A program made the translations under genes and the position numbers. Source: Fermentimonas sp. (lineage in GTDB: Bacteria; Bacteroidota; Bacteroidia; Bacteroidales; Dysgonomonadaceae). From it: 64,000 nucleotides of DNA. Below the pieces are notes generated by a model, which worked only from the letters and a program-made list of their open reading frames with translations, was not told the DNA's origin and made no database searches. This document shows, in pieces, positions 23,358-32,685 of the stretch; position 1 is the stretch's first letter, and each line of letters begins with the position of its first letter. Where the stretch lies: NCBI GenBank assembly GCA_015478775.1, contig JADMKP010000001.1, forward strand, positions 1-64,000, read 5' to 3'.

Positions 23358-24293
23358 TTACTTAATTGCTTTCAATCGATTCAGAACCATTTCCTTATCG
23401 TTGTGAATTTGTTTAACAAGTGGATCAATGGAACTAAACTTAATATCGCCACGTATAAAATCGATAAATTCTACTTTTAGCGACTGTTCATAAAGATCGC
23501 CATTAAAATTAAAAATATTAACCTCTACGCTCACTTCGGGATCGTCGTGAAGGGTTGGGCGCTTGCCTATATATAGCATGCCTTCATATATAATATCGCG
23601 GATGTGCACTAACACTGCATATACACCAAGTTTTGGTATAACTTTAAACCTCTCCCATGAGCGTATATTTGCTGTAGGGAATCCTATGGTTCGTCCCACC
23701 TGATAACCCTCCACAATTTTTCCTGAGATGGTATAATTGTATGATAAGAGATAATTTGATTTCTCTATATCACCTTCGTGAAGAAGGTTTCGTATTTTTG
23801 TAGAACTTACACTCTCTCCATTATGTTGATACTCTTCACCCCTGATTACCTTCATCCCTATATCTTCGCCAATTTTCTCATACTCAGTGAAGCCATCTTC
23901 TCTGTTGCGACCAAAACGATGGTCGTAACCCACAACGAGAGTGTGTAATCCTATATCATTTTTAAGTATTTGCAGCATGAAGTCTTCGGCAGATAGTTTT
24001 GAAAGATCGGCAGTAAAGGGAAGGCTGATACAATAATCGATTCCGGTTGTTGCCAATAGCTCAATTTTTTCATCATATCCACACAACAATGCAGGCTGAT
24101 AATCGGTTTGAAGCACTTTTCGGGGGTGAACCGGGAATGTAATTACAGCTGAGGGAAGTCCTTCCTTTTTTGCTATCTCCCTAACCTGCTTTATAAGATG
24201 ACGGTGCCCCGTGTGAACTCCATCGAAAAATCCGATAGTGCCCACAAAAACGCCTCCCATTATACTTTTTCCAGTAAGATCAATAAGTTCCAA
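23358..24293 (-). CDS. ribF: Bifunctional riboflavin kinase/FAD synthetase
   Basis: The 311-residue enzyme makes FMN and FAD from riboflavin. The N-terminal nucleotidyltransferase half shows GTIGFFDGVHTGH and VVGYDHRFGRNREDG; SSTKIRNLL follows. The C-terminal flavokinase domain has GYQVGRTIGFPTANI, GVYAVLV and VEVNIFNFNGDLY. The length is normal. It is the first gene of a minus-strand trio. Confidence 0.96.
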   Translation of the reverse strand: MELIDLTGKSIMGGVFVGTIGFFDGVHTGHRHLIKQVREIAKKEGLPSAVITFPVHPRKVLQTDYQPALLCGYDEKIELLATTGIDYCISLPFTADLSKLSAEDFMLQILKNDIGLHTLVVGYDHRFGRNREDGFTEYEKIGEDIGMKVIRGEEYQHNGESVSSTKIRNLLHEGDIEKSNYLLSYNYTISGKIVEGYQVGRTIGFPTANIRSWERFKVIPKLGVYAVLVHIRDIIYEGMLYIGKRPTLHDDPEVSVEVNIFNFNGDLYEQSLKVEFIDFIRGDIKFSSIDPLVKQIHNDKEMVLNRLKAIK

Positions 24294-24429
24294 AGCAAAC
24301 TATTTAATATGGTTTTTTGTTACAATTAAACACCTGATATCGCCTTTTAGTTTAACTTGAACTAGAAGGCTACAGGCTATTAATCGGTAAATTTACTAAT
24401 TTTATTAATGAACTATTGTTATATTTAAA

Positions 24430-24437
24430 TATCTTTG
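24430..24437 (+). promoter_or_regulatory. -7 element upstream of the DUF1080 gene
   Basis: TATCTTTG, an exact TAnnTTTG match, lies 48 bases upstream of the chosen ATG. The rest of the 24294-24485 region shows no gene. Confidence 0.55.
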
Positions 24438-24485
24438 CAATAGAAAATAGAAAACTAAAAAGTTTAATTATAGAATAAGGTGAAT

Positions 24486-25757
24486 ATGAGAAATAATTTT
24501 ATTTTAATTTGCACAATTGTAATGACGGCATTTACAACTTCTTGTAATAAACAAGCTGAGCATAACACGCTAACTCAACAAGAATCTAATGATGGTTGGG
24601 AGCTGCTGTTTGATGGTACAACTCTTAATGGCTGGCGTGATTATAATGGAGAGGAATTAACTGCACCTTGGTTTGCAGAAGAGGGCATGATTCAGGCCAA
24701 AGGCGAAGGTGCCGATGAGCATGGTTATATCGTGACTGAAAAAGTTTATGAGAATTTTGAAATGGTGTGGGACTGGAAAATTGCAGATGGTGGTAATAGT
24801 GGTGTTCTATATCATGTTGTAGAGCATCCTAAATTTGCTGTTCCTTACGTAACAGGACCTGAATATCAACTTATTGATGATCTTAACTTCCCCGATCCAC
24901 TTGAAGATTGGCAGAAAACAGGTGCTGATTATGCTATGTATACAGCAGATCCTGAGAAGACAAATATAAAGCCTGCAGGCGAGTGGAACACCTCTAAAAT
25001 AGTTTTTGACAATGGTCATGTAGAGCATTGGCTTAATGGCGAAAAGATTGTTGAGTTTGAAGCATGGACAGAAGATTGGTTTACACGCAAAAACAGTGGA
25101 AAGTGGGAAAATGCACCAGAGTATGGTTTGGCTCGCAAAGGGGTTATTTGCCTTCAAGATCATGGTTCTGCAGCTTGGTTTCGCAATGTGAAAATTAAAG
25201 AACTTCCACGTAAAACTAAAGAGGTAAATCTTTTTAACGGAAAAGACCTTCATGGATGGGAAGTTTATGGAACTGAAAAATGGTATGTAGAAGATGGCTT
25301 ATTAGTTTGCGAAAGCGGTCCGGACAAACAATATGGATACCTTGCTACACGTGAGTATTATGATAATTTCGACCTGTCTGTAGAGTTTAAACAAGAAGCT
25401 GATGGCAACTCGGGTGTATTTATCCGTTCGTTTGTTGAGCCAGGTGCTATTGTTAACGGATGGCAAGTTGAAGTTGCACCAAAAGGCAACGACACCGGTG
25501 GTATTTACGAATCTTACGGTCGCGGATGGCTAGTGCAGATTGAAGATGAGAAAGAAGAAATATTAAAAGAAGGTGAGTGGAACACATTGCGCATATTAGT
25601 TGAAGATGACAATGTAAAGACTTACTTAAATGGAGAAGAGATGGTTGACCTTACCGACGAGTTGATTGGTAAGGCTCAGGGACGTATTGCACTTCAAATT
25701 CATGATGGTGGCGGTATTAAAGTGCTCTGGAGAAATCTGAAACTTCAGACATTGTAA
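24486..25757 (+). CDS. Lipoprotein with two DUF1080 (3-keto-disaccharide hydrolase-like) domains
   Basis: The 423-residue protein has a lipoprotein-like signal (FTTSC, Cys20) and two DUF1080 jelly-roll domains in tandem: about 35-220 (LLFDGTTLNGWRDY, NSGVLYHV, EWNTSKIVFDNGHVEHWLNGE) and about 235-420 (NLFNGKDLHGWEVY, GNSGVFIRS, EWNTLRILVEDDNVKTYLNGE). Family members hydrolyse or bind 3-keto-glycosides and related carbohydrates. A GTG at 24480 would add two residues; the ATG at 24486 is preferred. It is monocistronic. Confidence 0.88.
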   Translation: MRNNFILICTIVMTAFTTSCNKQAEHNTLTQQESNDGWELLFDGTTLNGWRDYNGEELTAPWFAEEGMIQAKGEGADEHGYIVTEKVYENFEMVWDWKIADGGNSGVLYHVVEHPKFAVPYVTGPEYQLIDDLNFPDPLEDWQKTGADYAMYTADPEKTNIKPAGEWNTSKIVFDNGHVEHWLNGEKIVEFEAWTEDWFTRKNSGKWENAPEYGLARKGVICLQDHGSAAWFRNVKIKELPRKTKEVNLFNGKDLHGWEVYGTEKWYVEDGLLVCESGPDKQYGYLATREYYDNFDLSVEFKQEADGNSGVFIRSFVEPGAIVNGWQVEVAPKGNDTGGIYESYGRGWLVQIEDEKEEILKEGEWNTLRILVEDDNVKTYLNGEEMVDLTDELIGKAQGRIALQIHDGGGIKVLWRNLKLQTL

Positions 25758-25901
25758 ATATACAAAAATTCGAGATTTATTGAAGAGGAGGAGGACAGAA
25801 ATGTTCTTCTCCTCTTTTTTAATATTTGGCACTGTTATTGTACATATAAATTATTAATGTGATAGGTACATTATATATGTAGTTTTAAAGAAAAAACACC
25901 C

Positions 25902-25909
25902 TATCTTTG
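25902..25909 (+). promoter_or_regulatory. -7 element of rsfS-ftsH
   Basis: TATCTTTG 27 bases upstream of the rsfS ATG. An AT-rich stretch precedes it but no exact TTTG at -33. Confidence 0.6.
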
Positions 25910-25935
25910 TATTATTAACTCACTTAAAGCATAGA

Positions 25936-26295
25936 ATGGCAGAAAAAAGCAAGTTATTACAGAGTATCGTAGATGGTATTCAAGAGAAAAAAGGAAAAAA
26001 TATTAACACCATAAGTTTAAAGGGAGTCACTGGAGCCATATGTGATTACTTTGTTATATGCGAAGGCAATACTCCCACACAAGTATCGGCATTGGCAGAG
26101 TCTATAGAAAAAATTGTAAAAGAAAATACTCTCGAAAGCCCTTTAAGAGTTCAGGGGAAGCAACAATCGGAATGGGTTGGAATGGATTATGGCAATATAA
26201 TAGTACATATATTCATACCCGAACTAAGAAGCTTTTATAATTTAGAGCATTTGTGGGAAGATGCAATTTCGGAGCGCATTCCTACAATAGATTAA
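25936..26295 (+). CDS. rsfS: Ribosomal silencing factor RsfS
   Basis: The 119-residue protein is of the RsfS/Iojap family and binds L14 to block subunit joining when nutrients are short. Conserved CDYFVICEGNT, ALAESIEKIVKE, QQSEWVGMDYGNIIVHIF and RSFYNLEHLWEDA are all present. It lies 65 bases upstream of ftsH, a common Bacteroidota pair. Confidence 0.95.
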   Translation: MAEKSKLLQSIVDGIQEKKGKNINTISLKGVTGAICDYFVICEGNTPTQVSALAESIEKIVKENTLESPLRVQGKQQSEWVGMDYGNIIVHIFIPELRSFYNLEHLWEDAISERIPTID

Positions 26296-26360
26296 AAACT
26301 TATTTCGTAAGAAATTGTTACTTATACTTCGGGAACAACTTTTGTAAGATAATTAAACAA

Positions 26361-28445
26361 ATGAGCAGTAGTAATAAAGATAATCAAAAAGGTAAACAAC
26401 CTACAATGCGTCCAAAATTGGGAGGAAATACAAATCCTAAACGTCCTTTCAACCCGTATTGGGTATATGCCATAGTACTGGCTATATTGATGGGGATGTG
26501 GTTCTTTGGGCAAGACAACACGGTAAAAGAAATAACATGGTCGGAATTTCAGGAGTATGTTAGAGACAACCGTGTAAAAAGCATTGTTATATATAATAAC
26601 AAAGTAAGTGCTGAAGCAGTAATAAGAGATGAATCAGTTGAACATGTATTTGGAAGCTCTTTACGCGCCGGCAGAACACCTGTGATATTGGTAAAAGGTC
26701 CATCACCAGATGCTATTTCAGAGTATATCGATTTGGTAAAGAGTGAAGAGAATTATGATATTGAAGTTAGATTTGATACCACTTCAGAAGTTTGGGGAGT
26801 ATTAATTACATTCCTTCCATTTCTGTTACTTATAGTATTCTGGATTTGGATGATGCGCAGAATGCAAGGCGGCGGAGGCGGCGGAAGCGGTGGCGTCTTT
26901 AATGTTGGAAAGTCTAAGGCTCAATTATTCGACAAAGATTCGAGCCAGAAGGTTACATTTAGAGATGTTGCAGGCTTATCGGAAGCGAAAGAAGAGGTTC
27001 AAGAAATTGTTGAATTCCTTAAAAGCCCTAATTTATATACAAACCTGGGAGGAAAAATTCCAAAAGGTGCACTACTTGTAGGCCCTCCTGGAACAGGAAA
27101 AACTTTACTTGCCAAGGCAGTAGCAGGCGAAGCTAATGTGCCATTTTTCTCAATCTCGGGTTCAGACTTCGTAGAGATGTTTGTTGGTGTTGGAGCTTCT
27201 CGTGTGAGAGATCTTTTCCGTCAGGCAAAAGAGAAAGCACCATGTATTGTATTTATTGATGAGATTGATGCTGTTGGGAGAGCAAGAGGCAAGAATACCA
27301 ATTTTGGATCGAACGATGAGCGAGAGAATACACTAAATCAACTTCTAACCGAAATGGATGGATTTGGATCTAATAGTGGTGTAATAATTCTTGCAGCAAC
27401 AAACCGTGCTGATGTACTTGATAAGGCTTTACTACGTGCGGGTAGGTTTGATCGACAGATATATGTTGAACTTCCCGATTTAAATGATAGAAGGGAAATA
27501 TTTAAAGTACACTTGCGTCCAATTAAGATAGACGATTCTATTGATATTGATTTTCTTGCACGCCAAACACCTGGTTTCTCGGGTGCTGATATTGCAAACG
27601 TATGTAACGAAGCTGCACTGATTGCCGCACGTAATAAGAAATCGTTTGTACAAAGAGACGATTTTATGAGTGCAGTAGACCGTATTGTGGGTGGACTTGA
27701 AAAGAAGAACAAGATAATTACTCAAGAAGAGAAAAAAACAATTGCAATACATGAAGCCGGTCACGCAACACTTAGCTGGTTTCTTGAGCATGCCAATCCA
27801 CTTGTGAAGGTAACAATAGTTCCTAGAGGGAAGGCTTTGGGTGCTGCATGGTATTTACCCGAAGAGCGGCAAATTACAACTAAAGAGCAAATGCTTGATG
27901 AGATGTGTGCCCTTTTGGGAGGACGTGCAGCTGAAGAAGTATTTATTGGTGAGATATCGTCTGGTGCAATGAACGACCTTGAGAGAGTAACCAAGCAGGC
28001 CTACGCCATGATTACCTATATGGGTATGAGTGATAAGTTGCCAAATTTAAGCTACTACGATTCTACTGGTCAAGAATATCAATTCTCTAAACCATATAGT
28101 GATGATACAGCTAAGCTTATTGATAGCGAAGTAAAGTCAATGATTGCCAAACAGTATGAAAGAGCAAAACAGATATTAACCGAGAAAAAATCGGGTCATA
28201 ATGAACTTGCTAAGATACTTCTGGAAAAAGAAATCATATTTTCACACGACTTGGATGATATATTTGGAAAACGTCTTTGGGTTTCTCGCTCGGAAGAGAT
28301 TTTTGAGAAGAAAGAAGAGAACATTAAAAATGAAATTGACGAACTCAAGCCTGTAGGATCAAAAGAGAATGTTTTTATCCATACGAAGGATAAAAAAGAA
28401 GAGAAATCGGAGTCACAGGATGAGATAAATAAAGAAAAAGAGTGA
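26361..28445 (+). CDS. ftsH: ATP-dependent zinc metalloprotease FtsH
   Basis: The 694-residue membrane AAA+ protease has two N-terminal membrane helices ([16 protein letters not shown] and [19 protein letters not shown]) flanking the periplasmic domain, then a glycine run. The AAA module has [20 protein letters not shown] and the arginine-finger LRAGRFDR. The zinc site is HEAGH, with the third ligand downstream ([12 protein letters not shown]). A charged C-terminal tail (about 60 residues rich in Lys and Glu) is long for the family. An open frame extends upstream into rsfS; the ATG at 26361 (MSSSNKDN) fits the family. Confidence 0.97.
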   Translation: MSSSNKDNQKGKQPTMRPKLGGNTNPKRPFNPYWVYAIVLAILMGMWFFGQDNTVKEITWSEFQEYVRDNRVKSIVIYNNKVSAEAVIRDESVEHVFGSSLRAGRTPVILVKGPSPDAISEYIDLVKSEENYDIEVRFDTTSEVWGVLITFLPFLLLIVFWIWMMRRMQGGGGGGSGGVFNVGKSKAQLFDKDSSQKVTFRDVAGLSEAKEEVQEIVEFLKSPNLYTNLGGKIPKGALLVGPPGTGKTLLAKAVAGEANVPFFSISGSDFVEMFVGVGASRVRDLFRQAKEKAPCIVFIDEIDAVGRARGKNTNFGSNDERENTLNQLLTEMDGFGSNSGVIILAATNRADVLDKALLRAGRFDRQIYVELPDLNDRREIFKVHLRPIKIDDSIDIDFLARQTPGFSGADIANVCNEAALIAARNKKSFVQRDDFMSAVDRIVGGLEKKNKIITQEEKKTIAIHEAGHATLSWFLEHANPLVKVTIVPRGKALGAAWYLPEERQITTKEQMLDEMCALLGGRAAEEVFIGEISSGAMNDLERVTKQAYAMITYMGMSDKLPNLSYYDSTGQEYQFSKPYSDDTAKLIDSEVKSMIAKQYERAKQILTEKKSGHNELAKILLEKEIIFSHDLDDIFGKRLWVSRSEEIFEKKEENIKNEIDELKPVGSKENVFIHTKDKKEEKSESQDEINKEKE

Positions 28446-28480
28446 TAGACATTTTTAATATCGTTTAATTCATATAGCTT

Positions 28481-28514
28481 ACGGACTGAGTTTCAACACT
28501 TAGTCCGTTTTTTT
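28481..28514 (+). terminator. Rho-independent terminator after ftsH
   Basis: ACGGACTGAG (28481-28490) pairs with the segment ending at 28508, followed by seven T. It closes the rsfS-ftsH transcript. Confidence 0.85.
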
Positions 28515-28617
28515 ATAATGTGCTTTAAGTTAGTTCTACATATTTGTAAGGAAACTAAATCGAACAATACTCATCAATTATCGTTATATTTATTCAAAGT
28601 AATAAAATCGATAAAAT

Positions 28618-29304
28618 ATGAAAACGATTTATTTTTATATTATCAGTGGTATAATAACACTAGCTTTGGTTAGTTGTAATAACTCCAAGGCACAAAACAA
28701 TGGAAACAACTCAAAAAATAGTACAAATATGAATTTCGAAAAAGTAGAATTACCTTATGCAACCGATGCCCTAGAGCCGGTTATTAGCAAACAAACAGTA
28801 GAATTGCACTATGGTAAGCACCATCAGGCGTATGTTGACAATTTGAAAAAATTGGTAGTAGGAACAGAGTTTGAGAATGCAGACCTAATAACAGTAGTAA
28901 AGAAAAGCGATGGTCCCATTTTTAATAATGCGGGTCAGATATTAAATCACAACATCTATTTCACCTCATTTAAAAAAGATGGTGGCGGTGAACCAAAAGG
29001 CAGTTTAGCAGAAGCTATTAACTCACAATTTGGATCATTCGAAAAATTTAAAGAAGAATTTAATGCAGCAGGTGTTGGTGTATTTGGTTCGGGATGGGTA
29101 TGGCTGGCAAAAGATGCCAACGGCACACTTTCGATTCACAAAGAAAGTAACGCAGGCAATCCTGTAACTAAGGACTTGACTCCAATTTTAGGTTTTGATG
29201 TATGGGAGCACTCATATTATTTAGACTACCAAAATCGTCGTGCTGAGCACTTAAAAGAGATTTGGAAGATTATTGACTGGGAAGTTGTAGGTGCACGTTA
29301 TTAA
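28618..29304 (+). CDS. Fe/Mn superoxide dismutase with lipoprotein signal
   Basis: The 228-residue product carries a typical Fe/Mn-SOD from about residue 38: LHYGKHHQAYVDNL (first metal His), ILNHNIYFTSF (second His) and LGFDVWEHSYYLDYQNRR (Asp and His ligands). Before it is a lipoprotein signal, ITLALVSC with Cys20, and a low-complexity Asn/Ser linker. So the full product should be exported and lipid-anchored, which is unusual because most SODs are cytoplasmic. A second ATG at 28729 (MNFEKVELPYA) coincides with the normal cytoplasmic SOD start and could give a second form. Single gene with its own terminator. Confidence 0.92.
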   Translation: MKTIYFYIISGIITLALVSCNNSKAQNNGNNSKNSTNMNFEKVELPYATDALEPVISKQTVELHYGKHHQAYVDNLKKLVVGTEFENADLITVVKKSDGPIFNNAGQILNHNIYFTSFKKDGGGEPKGSLAEAINSQFGSFEKFKEEFNAAGVGVFGSGWVWLAKDANGTLSIHKESNAGNPVTKDLTPILGFDVWEHSYYLDYQNRRAEHLKEIWKIIDWEVVGARY

Positions 29305-29365
29305 TATTTGCACAATATGTAATGTATTTATAGTAAGAGTACTTTGAATACATAGCTATAAAAAA

Positions 29366-29398
29366 AATGAGTGGATTAAATAATCCGCTCATTTTTTT
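29366..29398 (+). terminator. Rho-independent terminator after the SOD gene
   Basis: A 12-base stem (29366-29377 with 29382-29393) followed by a T-run. It is nearly palindromic with an A-run upstream, so it may also act on the opposite strand, for the pgeF transcript. Confidence 0.8.
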
Positions 29399-29447
29399 TA
29401 TTCCTTTATTCCCATTCAATAATAGATAAGAGAAATTAAATATTACT

Positions 29448-30266
29448 TTATGAGTTGAGCATAATGCCGGTTAGCATTCTGCCAGAATGCACTGTTTGCC
29501 TGCGTGCAGAGAAAAAAAGTTCTTGATTGTCGTATGTGCATAGCTCTGTAGTTTCTATATTCTTTTCAGAAACACCTAAATTTATAAGTTTGCGCCTGTT
29601 TATTTCTTTTAGATTAATATGACATTTAGAGGAGTTGTAGTTTTTAGTGCAGACGTCGTCATCAGATAAGTCGATACCATTAGCCTCCATCTCTTTAATA
29701 ACCTCTTCACCCACTTCATAGTTTTGCTGGCTTATTGATGGCCCTATACCTACAACCATATCTTGAGGGGATGAGTTATACGCATTTTGCATAGCGGAAA
29801 TTGTTTTCTCTACTATTCTTCCTGAGGTACCTTTCCATCCGGCATGAATTGCGGCAATGGCTTCACCTTTTCTGTCGAAAATTATGATAGGAACACAATC
29901 GGCGGTATTTACACAAAGAAACTTATCTTTTATGTTGGTTATAACTGAATCTACGCCGTACATTATTTCAATAGACGTAGTATGATCTAAATTGAGGAAT
30001 TCATCATCAATCTTTAAAACCCTGGTACCATGTGTTTGGTGTGGAATAATAAAGTCGCTCATATTCATGTAAAACATGTGTGCAAGCAACTTGCGGTTTT
30101 CATAAATATTAAGAGGACTATCGTCGGAGAAATTACCCATGTTAAATGAAGAGTAATTGCCATCACTTACACCCCCCACTCTTGTGGTGGAGAAATGAGT
30201 AACCTCGTTTATCCTGCTTAACTGTTCAAATTGCAGTAAGTTGTTATATTGAGGGTGATGTAACAT
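29448..30266 (-). CDS. pgeF: Peptidoglycan editing factor / polyphenol oxidase-like (YfiH family)
   Basis: The 272-residue protein is of the cupredoxin-unrelated YfiH family (Cu-oxidase_4). Signatures are [57 protein letters not shown] (His ligand) and [15 protein letters not shown]. In E. coli PgeF removes misincorporated amino acids from peptidoglycan precursors. The start at 30266 overlaps the obg end by 23 bases; the ATG at 30275 is the alternative. It is the third gene of the adk-obg-pgeF operon. Confidence 0.9.
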   Translation of the reverse strand: MLHHPQYNNLLQFEQLSRINEVTHFSTTRVGGVSDGNYSSFNMGNFSDDSPLNIYENRKLLAHMFYMNMSDFIIPHQTHGTRVLKIDDEFLNLDHTTSIEIMYGVDSVITNIKDKFLCVNTADCVPIIIFDRKGEAIAAIHAGWKGTSGRIVEKTISAMQNAYNSSPQDMVVGIGPSISQQNYEVGEEVIKEMEANGIDLSDDDVCTKNYNSSKCHINLKEINRRKLINLGVSEKNIETTELCTYDNQELFFSARRQTVHSGRMLTGIMLNS

Positions 30267-31371
30267 CTTTTTCATCTTCGTCAGGATACTGAAAATCTTC
30301 TTCAGGTTCAAATTTAAGCGATGATATATCAAGGTTTCTATGAGGTATAGCTTCGCGTGAAACCATTATAGGAATAATATCTTCAGTATTGAGCTCTCTC
30401 CAGATCATATCTTTTAACAATGGCAATCCTTCTCCGGTAAAAGCAGAGAAAAATACATAACTAACATCGGGCAGCTCTTTAGTAATTGCATCTTTTAGCT
30501 CTTCGTCGAGCATATCAGATTTTGAGATTCCCAGCAAATGAGTTTTATCAATAAGCTCCGGATTATATTCTCTTAATTCATTCAAGAGGATATTATACTC
30601 TTTTATTATGCTATCGCTATCGGCAGGAATTATAAATAGAAGGAGTGAATTTCTTTCAATATGACGAAGGAACCTCAAGCCTAAACCTCTACCCTCACTT
30701 GCACCCTCAATAATTCCGGGGATATCTGCCATTACAAACGATTTACTATCGCGGTAGCTTACAATACCAAGATTTGGTACGAGTGTGGTGAAAGGATAGT
30801 CGGCAATTTTTGGTTTAGCTGCAGAAACAACAGAAAGCAGAGTAGATTTACCAGCATTTGGGAAACCAACTAAACCAACATCGGCGAGTAGCTTCAACTC
30901 TAGTATTATCCATCTCTCTTCATAAGGTTCACCCGGCTGAGCATATCGTGGGGCTTGGTTAGTGGATGATTTAAAATGAACATTTCCACGTCCGCCCATA
31001 CCACCTTTTAGCAATACTACCTCTTCTCCATCTTCGGTAATATCGCATAGATACTCACCCGTGAGTGCATCATAGGCAACAGTACCACAAGGAACATCAA
31101 TTATCTTTGATTCTCCTTTTTTACCAAAAGACTGTCCGCCTGTACCTCCCTCACCGTGGTTTGCCAAGATGTGACGTTGATAACGTAAGTGAAGTAAAGT
31201 CCAGTAGTTGCGATTGCCTCTTAAAATAACACTTCCGCCATCACCGCCATCACCGCCATCGGGACCTCCCTTAGGCACATATTTTTCTCTGCGGAAATGT
31301 GCAGATCCTCGCCCCCCTTTACCGGAACGGCAATATATTTTTACGTAATCTACAAAATTTTTTTCCGCCAT
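30244..31371 (-). CDS. obg: GTPase Obg
   Basis: A 375-residue ribosome-associated GTPase. The glycine-rich Obg fold fills residues 1-158 ([31 protein letters not shown]). The G domain has GFPNAGKST (P loop), DIPGIIEGA (G3) and GISKSD (G4). An acidic tail ([15 protein letters not shown]) ends the protein. It takes part in 50S maturation and stringent signalling. It follows adk by 9 bases. Confidence 0.97.
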   Translation of the reverse strand: MAEKNFVDYVKIYCRSGKGGRGSAHFRREKYVPKGGPDGGDGGDGGSVILRGNRNYWTLLHLRYQRHILANHGEGGTGGQSFGKKGESKIIDVPCGTVAYDALTGEYLCDITEDGEEVVLLKGGMGGRGNVHFKSSTNQAPRYAQPGEPYEERWIILELKLLADVGLVGFPNAGKSTLLSVVSAAKPKIADYPFTTLVPNLGIVSYRDSKSFVMADIPGIIEGASEGRGLGLRFLRHIERNSLLLFIIPADSDSIIKEYNILLNELREYNPELIDKTHLLGISKSDMLDEELKDAITKELPDVSYVFFSAFTGEGLPLLKDMIWRELNTEDIIPIMVSREAIPHRNLDISSLKFEPEEDFQYPDEDEKDVTSPSI

Positions 31372-31380
31372 AATAAATTT

Positions 31381-31956
31381 TCAAATTAATAACTTGTCTA
31401 TGATGGTTGTAATATTTTCAAAAACCTCATCTACGCCACCTTGGCCCTGCACATTCTCAAGTTTGCCTTGCTTTATATAGAAATTCTTAAGAGGTTCGGT
31501 TTGTTCATGATATACCTTTAATCTCAGTTCAACAGTTTCTCTGTTATCATCAGACCTCCCAGATATTTCTCCTCGTTTGAGAATTCGGCTTATTAGTTCC
31601 TCTTCTTCTACTTCTAGACTAATTACGATAGTAACTTTCTCATCATGATTGTCCATCATAGTATCAAGCGCTTCACCCTGTGCAATTGTTCTGGGAAAAC
31701 CATCAAAAATAAAACCTTTTACACCATTTCTTTTCTCCATTAATTCGTTTAGCTTGCTTATCATCACCTCATCGGGAATCAAATTACCCTTTGAAATGTA
31801 TGAATCTGCCAAACGTCCGAATTCAGTGCCCGCATCTATTTCTGCACGAAGCATTTCACCTGTTGAGACATGCTCCAGTCCGTATTTCTGGCTCAATTTC
31901 TCACCTTGTGTACCCTTTCCTGATCCGGGTGCACCAAAGATAATTATATTCAACAT
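31381..31956 (-). CDS. adk: Adenylate kinase
   Basis: A 191-residue short-lid adenylate kinase: FGAPGSGKGTQ (P loop), STGEMLRAEI, GFIFDGFPRTIAQGE, and a short LID without zinc cysteines (RGEISGRSDDNRETVELRL). It balances AMP, ADP and ATP. The frame opens with a TTG at 31968; the ATG at 31956 (MLNIIIFG) is the natural start. It is the first gene of adk-obg-pgeF. Confidence 0.96.
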   Translation of the reverse strand: MLNIIIFGAPGSGKGTQGEKLSQKYGLEHVSTGEMLRAEIDAGTEFGRLADSYISKGNLIPDEVMISKLNELMEKRNGVKGFIFDGFPRTIAQGEALDTMMDNHDEKVTIVISLEVEEEELISRILKRGEISGRSDDNRETVELRLKVYHEQTEPLKNFYIKQGKLENVQGQGGVDEVFENITTIIDKLLI

Positions 31957-31980
31957 ATATATTGTCAATTATTAAACCTG

Positions 31981-31988
31981 CAAATATA
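31981..31988 (-). promoter_or_regulatory. -7 element of the adk-obg-pgeF operon
   Basis: The minus strand reads TATATTTG, 24 bases upstream of the adk ATG. No exact TTTG at -33. The remainder of 31989-32214 is AT-rich with no gene seen. Confidence 0.5.
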
Positions 31989-32214
31989 AACTATTTACAT
32001 GGTTTTAATATCACATTGTTGCTCTTTATTCAATTTTTAGCCTGTTTATTTAAAATTGATATTGATAAAATGTGAAATTAATTTTATTTAACCATATAAG
32101 TAACAAAAATCTATTTCATGAAATATTGAAAGAAATGAACTAACTATATCAAATGAATGTTTATTTATTAAAATTGAAGCGTACAGTAAAAGCAAATTTC
32201 TAATTTCAAACAAT

Positions 32215-32517
32215 ATGAAGAAGGAAGATTTTAAACAAAAAACACATGAATTGCTGGATGAGCTTAAAGAGTTCATTCAAAATTTGGAACAAAAAGCGGA
32301 TGAAATAGCTGATGATGCGAGAGAGGAATATCATGAACAGCTGAACAATTTAAAGGGTATAAGAGATAATTTGACCGCCAAACTGGAACAGTATGAGGGC
32401 ATTTCGGATACAAAATGGGATGTGATAAAAGAGAGTGCTGGGGATTTCTTTGATTCTGTGACAGATGCATGGAAAAAAAGCTTCAGTAAAGTTACTGAAG
32501 CTTTTAAGAAAGAATGA
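32215..32517 (+). CDS. Small charged coiled-coil protein, unknown function
   Basis: A 100-residue, highly charged, helical protein. Residues 1-60 show heptad spacing (LLDELKEFIQNLEQKADEIA, LNNLKGIRDNLTAKLEQYEG), and the tail is amphipathic (GDFFDSVTDAWKKSFSKVTE). There is no signal peptide. Resemblance to small stress-related coiled-coil proteins is only general. Its last codons coincide with the terminator of the convergent tRNA-Cys, and its stop codon touches the tRNA 3' end, so the gene end is constrained by both. Confidence 0.7.
   Translation: MKKEDFKQKTHELLDELKEFIQNLEQKADEIADDAREEYHEQLNNLKGIRDNLTAKLEQYEGISDTKWDVIKESAGDFFDSVTDAWKKSFSKVTEAFKKE
32478..32503 (-). terminator. tRNA-Cys terminator inside the convergent gene
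   Basis: A perfect 12-base inverted repeat (32478-32489 with 32492-32503). On the minus strand it comes 14 bases after the tRNA-Cys 3' end and is followed by a T-run (the A-run at 32473-32479 on plus). The closing base pairs next to the 2-base centre must open to form a stable loop. The same bases encode the C-terminal SFSKVTEAF of the coiled-coil protein. Confidence 0.75.
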
Positions 32518-32587
32518 GGTACCTGGCGGATTTGAACCGCCGTGACCGGTTTTGCAGACCGACGCCTAACCACTCGGCCAAGGTACC
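32517..32587 (-). tRNA. tRNA-Cys (GCA)
   Basis: A 71-base tRNA. The acceptor GGTACCT (from 32587) pairs with AGGTACC. The anticodon loop CTGCAAA gives GCA; the T-arm is GGCGGTTCAAATCCGCC and the discriminator is U. CCA is not encoded. The discriminator base is opposite the last base of the convergent gene's stop codon. Confidence 0.95.
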
Positions 32588-32685
32588 GTATCATGTAATT
32601 AGAATGCAAATTTAGTATAATTTTTTAAGTAAAAAAACATTCAACTACTATTTTCTGATTATAATCTATTAAACAAGGATTGTTT

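Noticed and set aside
26253..26360. Upstream start for FtsH inside rsfS
   Set aside because: The extra 36 residues overlap rsfS in another frame and do not resemble FtsH; the ATG at 26361 gives the normal N-terminus.
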